Shown: positions 19,536 through 28,143 of the stretch, piece after piece
Numbering within the stretch: the first letter of the stretch is position 1
Layout: every line of letters begins with the position of its first letter
Source: Nostoc sp. B(2019)
GTDB lineage: Bacteria > Cyanobacteriota > Cyanobacteriia > Cyanobacteriales > Nostocaceae
Direction of reading: 5' to 3'
Length of the DNA: 64,000 bases
NCBI RefSeq assembly: GCF_010091925.1
Contig: NZ_WVID01000009.1
Coordinates: forward strand, 62,001 to 126,000
Made by a program: the position numbers and the translations under genes
The notes under the pieces: model-generated
Databases searched by the model: none
What the model saw: only the letters and a program-made list of their open reading frames with translations
Told to the model about the DNA's origin: nothing

Positions 19536-20225
19536 GTGTCACCAAATTTCCGAGCCGCAATTTTTGACATGGATGGTCTGCTTTTTGATACGGAAAGTAT
19601 TGCTCGATGGGCTTGGAAGCAGGCCCTAGAAAATCATGGCTACGTAATGAGTGACAATTTCTATAATGAGTTTGTCGGCCGAGACTTATCATGGCGGGAA
19701 AAAATACTAAAAAAAAGATATGGAGAAAGCTTTCCTTTTGAGTCGGTGACAGCACAACGCATTAAAATTGGCGATGAGCGAGAAATGCAAGAAGGTCTGC
19801 CAGTAAAAGCTGGTGTATTAAGTGTGCTCAACAGACTGAATAACTTAGGAGTAATTATTGGATTGGCAACTGGGACATCTCGAATCAGAACAATCCGACG
19901 TTTAACCAACGCAGGTATTCAGCAATATTTCACGACTATTGTAACGAGCGAAGATGTTGCCGAGGGCAAGCCCGCTCCAGATATTTTTCTAGAAGTTAGT
20001 CGCGCAATTAATGTTGTTCCTTTGCAGTGTATGGTTTTTGAAGATTCATCTGTAGGTGTGGAAGCAGCTTTTAAGGCTGGAATGTGTGTAATTATGGTTC
20101 CTGATATAGAATTTCCATCTCCTGAAACAGCACGTTTAGCTTATCGAGTGTTGAGTTCTTTGGAGGAAGCAGGCGAATTATTGGACGAGCTATTTGAGGA
20201 AATAATCGAAGAAAATTTGATATAA
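19536..20225 (+). CDS. HAD-superfamily phosphatase/phosphoglucomutase-like
   Basis: A 229-aa protein of the HAD superfamily with the beta-phosphoglucomutase-type cap. Motif I is FDMDGLLFDTE with the nucleophilic Asp, motif II is GLATGTS, motif III Lys lies in EDVAEGKPAPDIFLE and motif IV is VFEDSSVGVEAA. It probably dephosphorylates a small sugar phosphate or nucleotide. The start is a GTG. It is followed by a small hairpin and then by the ExoD-like gene. Confidence 0.92.
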   Translation: MSPNFRAAIFDMDGLLFDTESIARWAWKQALENHGYVMSDNFYNEFVGRDLSWREKILKKRYGESFPFESVTAQRIKIGDEREMQEGLPVKAGVLSVLNRLNNLGVIIGLATGTSRIRTIRRLTNAGIQQYFTTIVTSEDVAEGKPAPDIFLEVSRAINVVPLQCMVFEDSSVGVEAAFKAGMCVIMVPDIEFPSPETARLAYRVLSSLEEAGELLDELFEEIIEENLI

Positions 20226-20466
20226 AAAACTCCACCTACAAGAGGTGTGGGGTATGGGGAATGGGTGTTTTTTTATACTGTAGTGTACTAGCTATTTTCT
20301 GCTTCCAGTGAATTTTTACTTCCTGAAACACAGTACAAGAAAATCAAAAGTCTTACTATGGGCTGGGATTGAAGCCTCAACGCAGGCTATAAAATTCAGT
20401 AGTTGACTTTGTTCTTAATTCTTAATAGCGATCGCCTAATCCCTTTTAACCCCAGACCGTCAAAGC

Positions 20467-21084
20467 ATGTCAAAACAAGAATTGCAGACCTCTAAATTAC
20501 TACGGGACTTCTTAGAACGCCATTCAGGAGAGCGTTTATACTTCAGAGATTTGCTAGATGATATGGCCGATCGCGCTTTTGCTCCTGTCTTACTTCTTTG
20601 CGCGTTACCAGAAGCTTTACCACTACCTATCGCTGGAGTTTCTGCAATTATCGGTCTACCTTTAATGATAGTTTCAGTACAGTTGATCTTAGGTTTTAAC
20701 AAACCTAGGCTACCAAGTTGGATAGCTAATCGCTCGTTGAAACGCAAAGATTTTGAGAAACTTATCAATAAAATTCTTTCAATCCTAGAAAAATTCGAGA
20801 GTGTAGTTCGTCCCCGCTGGAAATTCGTCGCTTCACCTCTGGGACAACGCCTTTTGGGACTATTGTTTCTCATCCTTGCCATTGTCATTGCACTACCAAT
20901 ACCTTTTGGTAATCTACCGCCTGCTGTTGCCATAGTTGTAATTAGTCTAGGCATGATTGAGCAAGATGGGGTAGTGATAGTTTTGGGAGCTTTAGGCGCT
21001 TGTGTAGTTCTTGCAATTATGGCAAGTGTAATTGCAGCATTATTCTCCGCAGCATTTACAGGTATTCAACGGCAATTCAATTAG
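20467..21084 (+). CDS. ExoD-like exopolysaccharide synthesis membrane protein
   Basis: A 205-aa protein of the ExoD family. The N-terminal region SGERLYFRDLLDDMADRAFAPVLLLCALPEALPLP matches the conserved cytoplasmic part and first helix, and several hydrophobic segments follow to the C-terminus. ExoD of rhizobia affects exopolysaccharide production, but its biochemical role is not established. The ATG at 20467 follows the GTCAAAGC region without strong ribosome-binding site. A heptamer repeat array starts three bases after its stop. Confidence 0.85.
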   Translation: MSKQELQTSKLLRDFLERHSGERLYFRDLLDDMADRAFAPVLLLCALPEALPLPIAGVSAIIGLPLMIVSVQLILGFNKPRLPSWIANRSLKRKDFEKLINKILSILEKFESVVRPRWKFVASPLGQRLLGLLFLILAIVIALPIPFGNLPPAVAIVVISLGMIEQDGVVIVLGALGACVVLAIMASVIAALFSAAFTGIQRQFN

Positions 21085-21087
21085 GCT

Positions 21088-21143
21088 GGGGAATGGGGAA
21101 TGGGGAATGGGGAATGGGGAATGGGGAATGGGGAAAGGGGAAT
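21088..21143. repeat. Heptanucleotide tandem repeat (GGGGAAT x8)
   Basis: Seven copies of GGGGAAT and one GGGGAAA in tandem directly after the ExoD-like gene. Confidence 0.85.
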
Positions 21144-21285
21144 GGGAAGAAATTTTCCCCCTCTGCTCCCCCTGCTTTCTTACCTAGCTATTTTTCTAGG
21201 GGAGATTCTGCCCATTTTTCTGATGTGATCGGTAAGGAGAAAACGGCAAGATATGAGCATCTAGGAACGTTCGCAAAGAAATCTT

Positions 21286-22188
21286 ATGTCTTCATTACTG
21301 GCTCTGTCTAACAGTTTAGCTGACACCGTAGAGCAAGCTGGGACTGCGGTGGTTGCTGTGAATGCGGGTAGACGCGTTTCCTCAAGCGGTATTCATTGGC
21401 GTAATGGGATCATTGTTACCTCTGATGAGTCGCTCCAGCGCTATGAGGAAATCACCATTACACTATCAGATGGTAGTACTGTACCCGTCACACCCATTGG
21501 TCATGACTCTAGCACCGATGTAGCTGTCTTTAAACTCCAAGATGCAGAAATTCCCGTGGCAAAAATTGGCGATACTAAAATGCTCAAAGTTGGTCATTTG
21601 GTACTAGGACTAGCAAGAAGTAGCGAAGGTGACTTGCGAGCGGCGATGGGTGCGGTGAGTGTAGTTAGTGGTGCTTGGCGAAGCATGAGCGGTGGTAATA
21701 TTGACCAATTCATTCGTCCAGACATTACCCTTTACTCCGGCTTTGCAGGTGGCCCCCTCGTAGATGCCGCTGGTTATGTAGTAGGCATGAATACATCAGG
21801 ACGGCGCGGTACTGCTCTAACTATCCCCACTACCACAGTCGATCGCATCGTTGACCAATTGGTAGCAAAAGGACGCATTTCTAAAGGTTACTTGGGTGTA
21901 GGTATGCAACCTGTACGCTTACCAAAAAATCTCAAAACTGCCCTCAATTTAACTTCTGCTAGCGGAGTAATTGTCGTCAACGTCGAACCTTCCGGGCCCG
22001 CTGACAATGCAGGCGTCTTGCTTGGGGATGTATTAGTAACATTTGATGGCGTTACAGTAAACGATACTGGTGATGTCCTAGCACTTCTCAATAGTGGCGA
22101 TCGCATTGGTCAAACCGTCAAAGTCCAACTTGTACGCGGTGGGGTGTTAGTTGAGTTAGCGATCGCAATTGGTGAACGACCATTGTAA
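21286..22188 (+). CDS. Catalytically dead HtrA-like protein with PDZ domain
   Basis: A 300-aa protein with a trypsin-like (S1C) fold followed by a PDZ domain (about residues 205-295, YLGVGMQPV then SGVIVVNVEPSGPADNAGVLLGD). The catalytic His is missing (TSDES in place of TNAHV, near residue 48) and the Ser is Ala154 (GFAGGPL in place of GNSGGPL), while Asp78 remains. It therefore cannot be an active serine protease of the usual type. No signal peptide is seen. An active paralogue (22688-23527) and a LuxR-type regulator follow, suggesting a sensor, chaperone or regulatory partner. Confidence 0.88.
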   Translation: MSSLLALSNSLADTVEQAGTAVVAVNAGRRVSSSGIHWRNGIIVTSDESLQRYEEITITLSDGSTVPVTPIGHDSSTDVAVFKLQDAEIPVAKIGDTKMLKVGHLVLGLARSSEGDLRAAMGAVSVVSGAWRSMSGGNIDQFIRPDITLYSGFAGGPLVDAAGYVVGMNTSGRRGTALTIPTTTVDRIVDQLVAKGRISKGYLGVGMQPVRLPKNLKTALNLTSASGVIVVNVEPSGPADNAGVLLGDVLVTFDGVTVNDTGDVLALLNSGDRIGQTVKVQLVRGGVLVELAIAIGERPL

Positions 22189-22234
22189 TTCGTAATTTAG
22201 AACTTCGACCTTTTTACTCGAACGTTGAGCTTCT

Positions 22235-22528
22235 GAACACGAAACTCCGAGTTCAGAACACGAAACTCCGAGTTCAGAACACAAAACTCCGAGATCAGAA
22301 CACGAAACTCCGAGATCAGAACACGAAACTCCGAGATCAGAACACGGAACTCCGAGATCAGAACACGGAACTCCGAGTTCAGAACACCAAACTCCGAGTT
22401 CAGAACACCAAACTCCGAGATCAGAACACCAAACTCCGAGATCAGAATACCAAACTCCGAGATCAGAATACCAAACTCCGAGTTCAGAACACCAAACTCC
22501 GAGTTCAGAACACCAAACTCCGAGTTCA
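22235..22528. repeat. 21-bp tandem repeat array, 14 copies
   Basis: Fourteen uninterrupted copies of a 21-base unit (GAACACGAAACTCC then GAGTTCA) with exact period. Variation is confined to a few positions: GAG[T/A]TCA, CG/CC/CA at bases 6-7 and GAACAC/GAATAC. The unit contains the inverted repeat AACTC-C-GAGTT. Because 21 is a multiple of three, long spurious frames run through it on the minus strand. A related array is at 37569-37778. Confidence 0.95.
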
Positions 22529-22687
22529 GAACAGCTTTGCATAAAACCACACCGAATAGAGCCTTAAAATTAAACTCTTCTTTGCGCCTCTGCGCGGCAG
22601 TCGCTCATGGGGGAAACCCCCAAGACCGCGCTGCCTTGCCTTTGCGTGAGACAAAAAACACTCATACAACGCCAAAAATCGTACAAC

Positions 22688-23527
22688 ATGGCAAACACAA
22701 CATTTACCAACATAGCCGCTGAATTAACAGCACTAGCCACAAACCTACGCCATAGCACCGTCAAAATAAACAGCGGTTCTCTAGGAATTGGTTCCGGTGT
22801 AATCTGGCAACCTAACGGACTAATTATCACTAATGCCCACGTAGCCACTAGCAACAACGCCACTGTAGAATTGTCAGACGGACGAAAATTTAACGCACTA
22901 CGTACACACTTTGACCCACAACAAGATTTAGCAGCCCTAAAAATTGCTACCACTGACTTAACTGCTGCAACAATTGGCAATTCTGAAGCGCTGCGAGTGG
23001 GTGAATTAGTCTTAGCAGTAGGAAATCCTTTTGCAGACAGTGGTGCTGTAACTACCGGGATTATCTGTGCCAATAATTCGCGGGCAGTAATGGCAGATCT
23101 GCGGTTGTATCCTGGTAATTCTGGGGGGCCACTTGCTGACTGTCTCGGTCGAGTCGTAGGCATTAACACTATGATTGCCAATGGTTTAGCCGTAGCAGTC
23201 CCTAGCAGCACTGTAGACCGTTTTTTGAGCGGTAATAGTCGTCCACAACTGGGAGTAACACTGCAACCTGTGCTTTTAGACAGACGCACCTTGGGTTTAT
23301 TAGTGTTGTCAATTTTACCTGGTGGTGTAGCAGAAACCGCTGGAGTCCAAATCGGTGATGTGTTAATTGGAGTTGCAGGGCGTTTATTTACTAACCCCAA
23401 CGACTTAGCTAAATATCTCCATCAAAGCAACAATAACCAATCAATTCCCCTACAAATACTGCGCGGTGGACAGCAATTTGTTGTGTATGTTGCGGTGCAG
23501 AGTGGGAATGCTGTGGAGGCAACATGA
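22688..23527 (+). CDS. HtrA/Deg-like serine protease with PDZ domain
   Basis: A 279-aa protease with an intact triad: His51 in TNAHV, Asp80 in QQDLAALKI and Ser145 in GNSGGPL. A PDZ domain follows (about residues 190-275, GVTLQPV, then GVAETAGVQIGDVLIGVAG). There is no signal peptide, so it may act in the cytoplasm. The ATG at 22688 is chosen; the longer frame from 22607 runs back into repeat DNA. Its stop overlaps the LuxR-type regulator by four bases, so translation is probably coupled. Confidence 0.92.
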   Translation: MANTTFTNIAAELTALATNLRHSTVKINSGSLGIGSGVIWQPNGLIITNAHVATSNNATVELSDGRKFNALRTHFDPQQDLAALKIATTDLTAATIGNSEALRVGELVLAVGNPFADSGAVTTGIICANNSRAVMADLRLYPGNSGGPLADCLGRVVGINTMIANGLAVAVPSSTVDRFLSGNSRPQLGVTLQPVLLDRRTLGLLVLSILPGGVAETAGVQIGDVLIGVAGRLFTNPNDLAKYLHQSNNNQSIPLQILRGGQQFVVYVAVQSGNAVEAT

Positions 23528-24153
23528 TCCGAGTCATGGTAGTTGCTACTTCCCCTGTGGTGCGAGCAGGATTATCAGCTGTGGTGACTAGTAATTCTAC
23601 TACGCTGACGGTTATGGGAAGTGCATCCGATTTGGATGTCCTCGCAAGGGAAGTTGGGCTACAACCCGATGTAGTGCTACTAGATTTGAGCGGGAATCTT
23701 CAACAATCGGTGTGGGAAAAACTGCTGCTTATTCAAGAGGAGCAATACCCATTGAGAATTATGGTAATTGTTGAGGAACTTGACAGCATCGACTTGGAGA
23801 TGGCGTTACGTTCTGGTGTCCGGGGTATATTACCTAGCACCAGTACAGAGTCGGAAATTGTCGCTGCTGTTGAGGCGATCGCTTTTGGTTTAGTAGTGCT
23901 ACACCCAGATTTTTTGGAGTTGCTTTCTGTGCGAGAAAAAGTACTAGTACCTGTGCAAACCTTGACACCACGTGAAATAGAGGTTTTAGGTATGCTCGGT
24001 TCTGGGTTGGGTAATAAGGCGATCGCCAAACATTTGCACATCTCCGAGCATACAGTTAAATTTCATCTCTCATCCATTTTTCAAAAGCTCGGTGTCTCCA
24101 CCCGTACTGAGGCTGTTGCTGTAGGTGTGCGACTAGGTTTAATTATGCTCTAA
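23524..24153 (+). CDS. NarL/LuxR-type response regulator with atypical receiver
   Basis: A 209-aa regulator. The receiver keeps the phosphorylatable Asp54 (VLLDLSG), but the acidic pocket pair is replaced by Ala8-Thr9 and the conserved Lys by Ser (GILPSTS). The C-terminal helix-turn-helix (about residues 145-205) is canonical: LTPREIEVLGMLGSGLGNKAIA, then HLHISEHTVKFHLSSIFQKL. It is probably controlled by something other than phosphotransfer. The ATGA overlap with the HtrA-like protease ties the two together; no histidine kinase lies nearby. Confidence 0.92.
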   Translation: MIRVMVVATSPVVRAGLSAVVTSNSTTLTVMGSASDLDVLAREVGLQPDVVLLDLSGNLQQSVWEKLLLIQEEQYPLRIMVIVEELDSIDLEMALRSGVRGILPSTSTESEIVAAVEAIAFGLVVLHPDFLELLSVREKVLVPVQTLTPREIEVLGMLGSGLGNKAIAKHLHISEHTVKFHLSSIFQKLGVSTRTEAVAVGVRLGLIML

Positions 24154-24172
24154 TTCTCTTGACCAAATAATT

Positions 24173-24207
24173 AATTATGAATTATGAATTATCAATTATG
24201 AATTATT
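24173..24207. repeat. Heptanucleotide tandem repeat (AATTATG-like x5)
   Basis: Five 7-base units (AATTATG, AATTATG, AATTATC, AATTATG, AATTATT) between the LuxR-type gene and the convergent acetyltransferase gene. Confidence 0.8.
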
Positions 24208-24225
24208 TTGACTATCCTTTTTTCC

Positions 24226-25101
24226 TCAACATCTCGCAGAACGCGGTAGCATAAATTTCTCCCCTTCCGCTGCAAATGTACCGCGAACCATCAGCACAGT
24301 TTCATCAAATTCATGAGGAAATGATTGCACATCTTTGACATCAAGACGTTCTGGACTAAAGTAAATCACTACCTCTGCAATGGGTTGAGATATTCTAGCC
24401 AGAATCTCTTGCAAAGAGCATATCTGCGTTGCGACTAGATCAAAAAGATGAAGTTTGCTATCTTCAATCTCCATACAAGCGATTAAATCTAAATCCTCCG
24501 CATAGTATAAGGGACGGCTTCCTTCATTGACGCAAAACACGGGTTTTTCCTTGACTACCCCAACTACATTAGATACAGGTGTGCGTGTTTCTAAAAGTCT
24601 GTGCAGCAATGTGAAATCTTTGATATCTGCAAAATTTAGAGTTCTCAAGCCATCAGTGCCACCTATAGAGTCACACTTGGCTTTAAAAATGTATTCTTCC
24701 ACAATACGAAAGCCAAAAGGTAAGTAAAACTCTGGTTGCGGTGTTGTCAGTACCAGTGTTTCATAATGTTGGTCGCAATATTCCAGAACTTCCTCCATCA
24801 CTTGACGGTAATAGCCTCTCCTGCGAAACTCCGCACGGGTAGCTACCGCATGGACTCCTCCCACAGTTAACCTTTGCCCCATGATTTGCATGGGAATTTC
24901 TAATACTCCCACATGAGTAATGGCTATATCATCATGAAACCGAATAAACGGTGTCGAAGCTGTTTCCCAGGATGCACCTAGTTTTCTGCCACATTCTGCC
25001 ATACTGCTGAGTCCAGGAAATGTGTTTTCCAACAAGTCAAAAAGCTTATTGCTTAAGGCAGGGTCAGCAGAGAATGATTGTTTAAAGTGATACTGGTTCA
25101 T
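24226..25101 (-). CDS. GNAT N-acetyltransferase (Eis-like)
   Basis: A 291-aa protein whose N-terminal half is a GNAT domain: the VGGVHAVATRAEFRRRGYYRQVMEEVLEY stretch is the beta-4 strand plus acetyl-CoA-binding loop. The PEFYLPFGFRIVEEY segment resembles the end of the GNAT core in Eis-like enzymes, and a further alpha/beta domain follows. The substrate is unknown; Eis relatives acetylate amino groups on antibiotics or proteins. It is alone on the minus strand. Confidence 0.85.
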   Translation of the reverse strand: MNQYHFKQSFSADPALSNKLFDLLENTFPGLSSMAECGRKLGASWETASTPFIRFHDDIAITHVGVLEIPMQIMGQRLTVGGVHAVATRAEFRRRGYYRQVMEEVLEYCDQHYETLVLTTPQPEFYLPFGFRIVEEYIFKAKCDSIGGTDGLRTLNFADIKDFTLLHRLLETRTPVSNVVGVVKEKPVFCVNEGSRPLYYAEDLDLIACMEIEDSKLHLFDLVATQICSLQEILARISQPIAEVVIYFSPERLDVKDVQSFPHEFDETVLMVRGTFAAEGEKFMLPRSARC

Positions 25102-25191
25102 GTATGACTCTCAATTCACTATCTCATACTACAGATACTACAACATAAATTCCAGTAAATCTAATACCAATTTAAAAAAATAATGCGACAA

Positions 25192-25220
25192 GTAGAGACG
25201 TTGCATTGCAACGTCTCTAC
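25192..25220. repeat. Palindromic dispersed repeat, copy 2
   Basis: A 29-base near-perfect palindrome with half-site GTAGAGACGTTGCA, just after the stop of the DUF389 gene. Confidence 0.85.
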
Positions 25221-25229
25221 AATGGTCTA

Positions 25230-26222
25230 CTACTTTTCTCGCCGCACTTCTTCCACTTCACCAACTTGGAAAATTAAAGTGAAAGGTTGTCCCATTTCTC
25301 GCTCAATAAACTCTTCCAATAACTGCACTTGCCGAGGGGTTACAGGTTCCTTTGCTCGCACATTTAGACGGATTTGTGGTGGATTAGTTAGCCAATTTGT
25401 TTGATTTGTAAGTAACTCTAGTCTTTGAAAAGTAACAGTTTTGTTTAATAATGCTCGTCTGACGCTGATTTCTAGCTGGGATTGCCGTACAAGTCGGAAG
25501 AAGCTGACACCCAAAGGAATTAGAAGAATTGCGGTTAAAGCCAAAGTCCAAGTCAGGGGTTTTCGCGCTCGACGTACAGATGTGTAACCTGCTATCAGAA
25601 ATGTGAGCATACAGGAAAGAGTGATACCTAACAGGTTAGTTAGGTAGAGTAGGGTTGCTCCGAAACTGAGTGAGAAATTTGCCTGTGATAACCCTAAACC
25701 AATCACACAAACAGGAGGCATGAGCGCAACCGCAATTGCAGTTCCCGCCAAACTTCCAGAAATTTTTGGCTCAACTTTAGCGTAGCCGCTGATACTTCCA
25801 GCGGCTACGGCTATCCCTAAATCTAATAGTGTTGGTTCGGAACGTGCTAGTATCTCACTGCCAAAGCTAGGAAGACGCGTAAATAATCCTAAACTGTAAG
25901 CGATCGCTATTGCCGCAATTGTCCCTACTACTACAGAAATTATTCCTTGGCGAAATAAAACCACATTCGCTTGCAACGCACCAAAAGCTAAAGCTCGAAT
26001 TGGCAACATCAGAGGTGCAATAATCATAGCGCCGATGATGACTGCACTACTGTTGGACAATAAACCAAAAGTAGCTATGGCACAGGAGCCAAAAATCAAA
26101 ACTAGGTAGGATGAGTCTAATATTGATTCTGCTAGCAACTCTGTTTCTAGCTGTTGGATTTTGACAGGCTCAGCTACTTTCCTTCTAAAATTCCGAAAGC
26201 GGTTTTGCAATTTTTCTATCAC
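25230..26222 (-). CDS. DUF389 membrane protein
   Basis: A 330-aa integral membrane protein with the conserved DUF389 core: SSAVIIGAMIIAPLMLPI, then GSISGYAKVEPKISGSLAGTAIAVALMPPVCVIGLG, spread over several hydrophobic helices, and a charged C-terminal region of about 80 residues. The family is widespread in bacteria but has no proven biochemical role. It lies about 46 bases downstream of the AI-2E-type gene on the same strand and may share its transcript. Confidence 0.9.
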   Translation of the reverse strand: MIEKLQNRFRNFRRKVAEPVKIQQLETELLAESILDSSYLVLIFGSCAIATFGLLSNSSAVIIGAMIIAPLMLPIRALAFGALQANVVLFRQGIISVVVGTIAAIAIAYSLGLFTRLPSFGSEILARSEPTLLDLGIAVAAGSISGYAKVEPKISGSLAGTAIAVALMPPVCVIGLGLSQANFSLSFGATLLYLTNLLGITLSCMLTFLIAGYTSVRRARKPLTWTLALTAILLIPLGVSFFRLVRQSQLEISVRRALLNKTVTFQRLELLTNQTNWLTNPPQIRLNVRAKEPVTPRQVQLLEEFIEREMGQPFTLIFQVGEVEEVRREK

Positions 26223-26268
26223 AACGCCTTCTTACCCCATTATTCGCTAATTGGTCTAGACAATTTTG

Positions 26269-27312
26269 TTAGTAAGAACCTGATGAAGGAACTTGCCGCC
26301 ACTTATCTAAAATATCTTTAAATAACACTTCTTGTATCCAAATCTTGGCAATTACCGCCAGCGGGATCGCCATCAGTAATCCTAAAGCGCCAAAAAGGGT
26401 AACGAAGACAATTTGCGCCGTTAGTGTCATAGCAGGTAATAGCGCTACCTGTTTTGCCATCACAGTTGGGGTGAGCCAATAGCTTTCAATATTTTGAATT
26501 ATGATATATAAAATGATTACTGCCCCGGCTTTCCAAGGTGCATCAAGAAAAGCTATTGCCATTGGTAACACTACACTCAAAGTTGGGCCAATATTGGGAA
26601 TAAAGTTGAGTAATCCTGCTAAGACTGCATGAGCTAGTACAAGCGGTACTTGTAAAATCCATAACCCAAGTCCGCAGAGAACACCAATAAATACCATTTC
26701 AATCAAAGCACCGATTGTCCAACCGCCCAAACCTTCCGCGCAACGGGAGAGAATTTCCTCAACTCTCGAACGGTAAAAGGCAGGAAAGACGCGTACAAAG
26801 GCTCTGCGGTAGGGCTGCGGATTAACAAGTAGCATTAAAGTTAGAACTATAACCAGGAGAAATTCTAAGATTGCAGTTATAGAAGTAGAGAATAAAGCGA
26901 TCGCCTGTTGTAATAAATTTGTAATCCAAGGCTGTATTTGTTCAATTAAACCATTGATGTCAGGAATTTCCGGTAAATAGATTTGGGGAATGCGTTCCTC
27001 TAACCAGTTGATACCCCGTTGAATTTGATCTACTCCAGTTGGTAAAAGCACCACCAATTCCTGAAACTGCTCGATAAATGGCGGCACAATCAACAAGAAA
27101 ACACCAACTAGCAGTGTTACGATAATACCCAAACTCAACCAAACAGCCCAAATCCGTTTGACTCCAGACTGCTGAAATCGCCAAACTAGCTGATTAATCG
27201 CCACTGCCAGCACTACAGCTGTGAATAACAGTAACACTAACTGCCGAATTTGCCAAATAATGTAGAGCGAAAAAAATAGCGCCAGTAAACCCAAGCATTG
27301 CCCTAGTTTCAT
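26269..27312 (-). CDS. AI-2E/PerM family transporter
   Basis: A 347-aa membrane protein with hydrophobic helices at both ends and a central amphipathic region, matching the AI-2E (formerly UPF0118) family. Family features include AGLLNFIPNIGPTLSVVLPM and the final FGALGLLMAIPLAVIAKI. Members export autoinducer-2 or act as cation/proton antiporters; which applies is not evident here. It overlaps the upstream small membrane protein by four bases, so the two form one transcript. Confidence 0.9.
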   Translation of the reverse strand: MKLGQCLGLLALFFSLYIIWQIRQLVLLLFTAVVLAVAINQLVWRFQQSGVKRIWAVWLSLGIIVTLLVGVFLLIVPPFIEQFQELVVLLPTGVDQIQRGINWLEERIPQIYLPEIPDINGLIEQIQPWITNLLQQAIALFSTSITAILEFLLVIVLTLMLLVNPQPYRRAFVRVFPAFYRSRVEEILSRCAEGLGGWTIGALIEMVFIGVLCGLGLWILQVPLVLAHAVLAGLLNFIPNIGPTLSVVLPMAIAFLDAPWKAGAVIILYIIIQNIESYWLTPTVMAKQVALLPAMTLTAQIVFVTLFGALGLLMAIPLAVIAKIWIQEVLFKDILDKWRQVPSSGSY

Positions 27313-27602
27313 CTTGTCTTTCTCCTGTGCCGCTTAGGCTTTTTTAGCCAAAGTCCTATAAAACCAACAACAGCTGCTATGGCAAATAAAAACCAAGAAT
27401 TGAAGGCAATTACATAACTAGCATCTGGTTCATAGCGCCAACGCAATAACCAAAGTGTGTCATTGCCAATAACGAAAGAAGGTACTTTAAGAATAGTGAA
27501 TAATGCAAGCAGCAGTAAAGCGATCGCACTCAACAATAAGAATGCTGACAAAGTAGTTTTTAAGCAAAACCAAAAAATGGTGTGGGATTTATGTGCTGGC
27601 AT
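27309..27602 (-). CDS. Small two-helix membrane protein
   Basis: A 97-aa protein with two hydrophobic segments (about residues 16-37 and 69-87) and a very basic C-terminus (KKPKRHRRKTR). The family is not recognised. The four-base overlap with the AI-2E-type gene indicates coupled translation and perhaps a functional link. The ATG spans 27600-27602. Confidence 0.7.
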   Translation of the reverse strand: MPAHKSHTIFWFCLKTTLSAFLLLSAIALLLLALFTILKVPSFVIGNDTLWLLRWRYEPDASYVIAFNSWFLFAIAAVVGFIGLWLKKPKRHRRKTR

Positions 27603-28143
27603 ATACAGCAGTTGGCATTTTCATGAATCACATATAGAGACGTTACATGTAACGTCTCTACTATTTTCTGCACTATAAATGTGAGTATAAAGTGACAGCA
27701 GACTAAAACAGAAAAGTTATTTTTAAATTTTATGTTTACTAATTTAAAATGATTCGTCACTTTCTAGTCACATTTGCTTGTCAAGCTCAGAAGGTAATCA
27801 CATTAAACTGAGATTTTGCACCCCTGCTAAAAACCGCCTTGGATGAATTCTAAGGCTAATAGCTAAAGTTGTCTAAAGACGACTAGTAAAGGGTTTTAAT
27901 CCATTAATCGTGGACAGAATTACCCCGCCAAGTTCACGCAAGCGAACTACTAGGTTATTAGCTAAAGTCTTTTCAATAAAACTAAGTAATAATTAGTTCT
28001 TTCAATTGAGAGAGGAACGAGGAATAACAGTTTTAATTGAATGGTGATGTAGTTAGAATTTTATCAATTTTTCACTCATAGTGATATTTCTGTCAAATGT
28101 CAGTTTTTTGTATCTAATTTATCCTTTCTACTGAGATAGCCTT
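27603..28143. other. Divergent intergenic region before the rhodopsin gene
   Basis: About 540 AT-rich bases holding palindromic repeat copy 3 (27635-27660). I see no coding sequence. The rhodopsin promoter should be in the right-hand part. Confidence 0.45.
27635..27660. repeat. Palindromic dispersed repeat, copy 3
   Basis: A 26-base perfect palindrome with half-site TAGAGACGTTACA; same family as 19285. Confidence 0.85.

Noticed and set aside
22235-22528. CRISPR array
   Set aside because: The 21-bp units are directly tandem without unique spacers, and no cas genes are near.
22156-22550. Two long minus-strand frames with heptapeptide repeats (SELGVWC- and NSEFGVL-type)
   Set aside because: They are translations of the 21-bp array in different frames; both are equally open because 21 is divisible by three, and no ribosome-binding site or non-repeat domain supports either.
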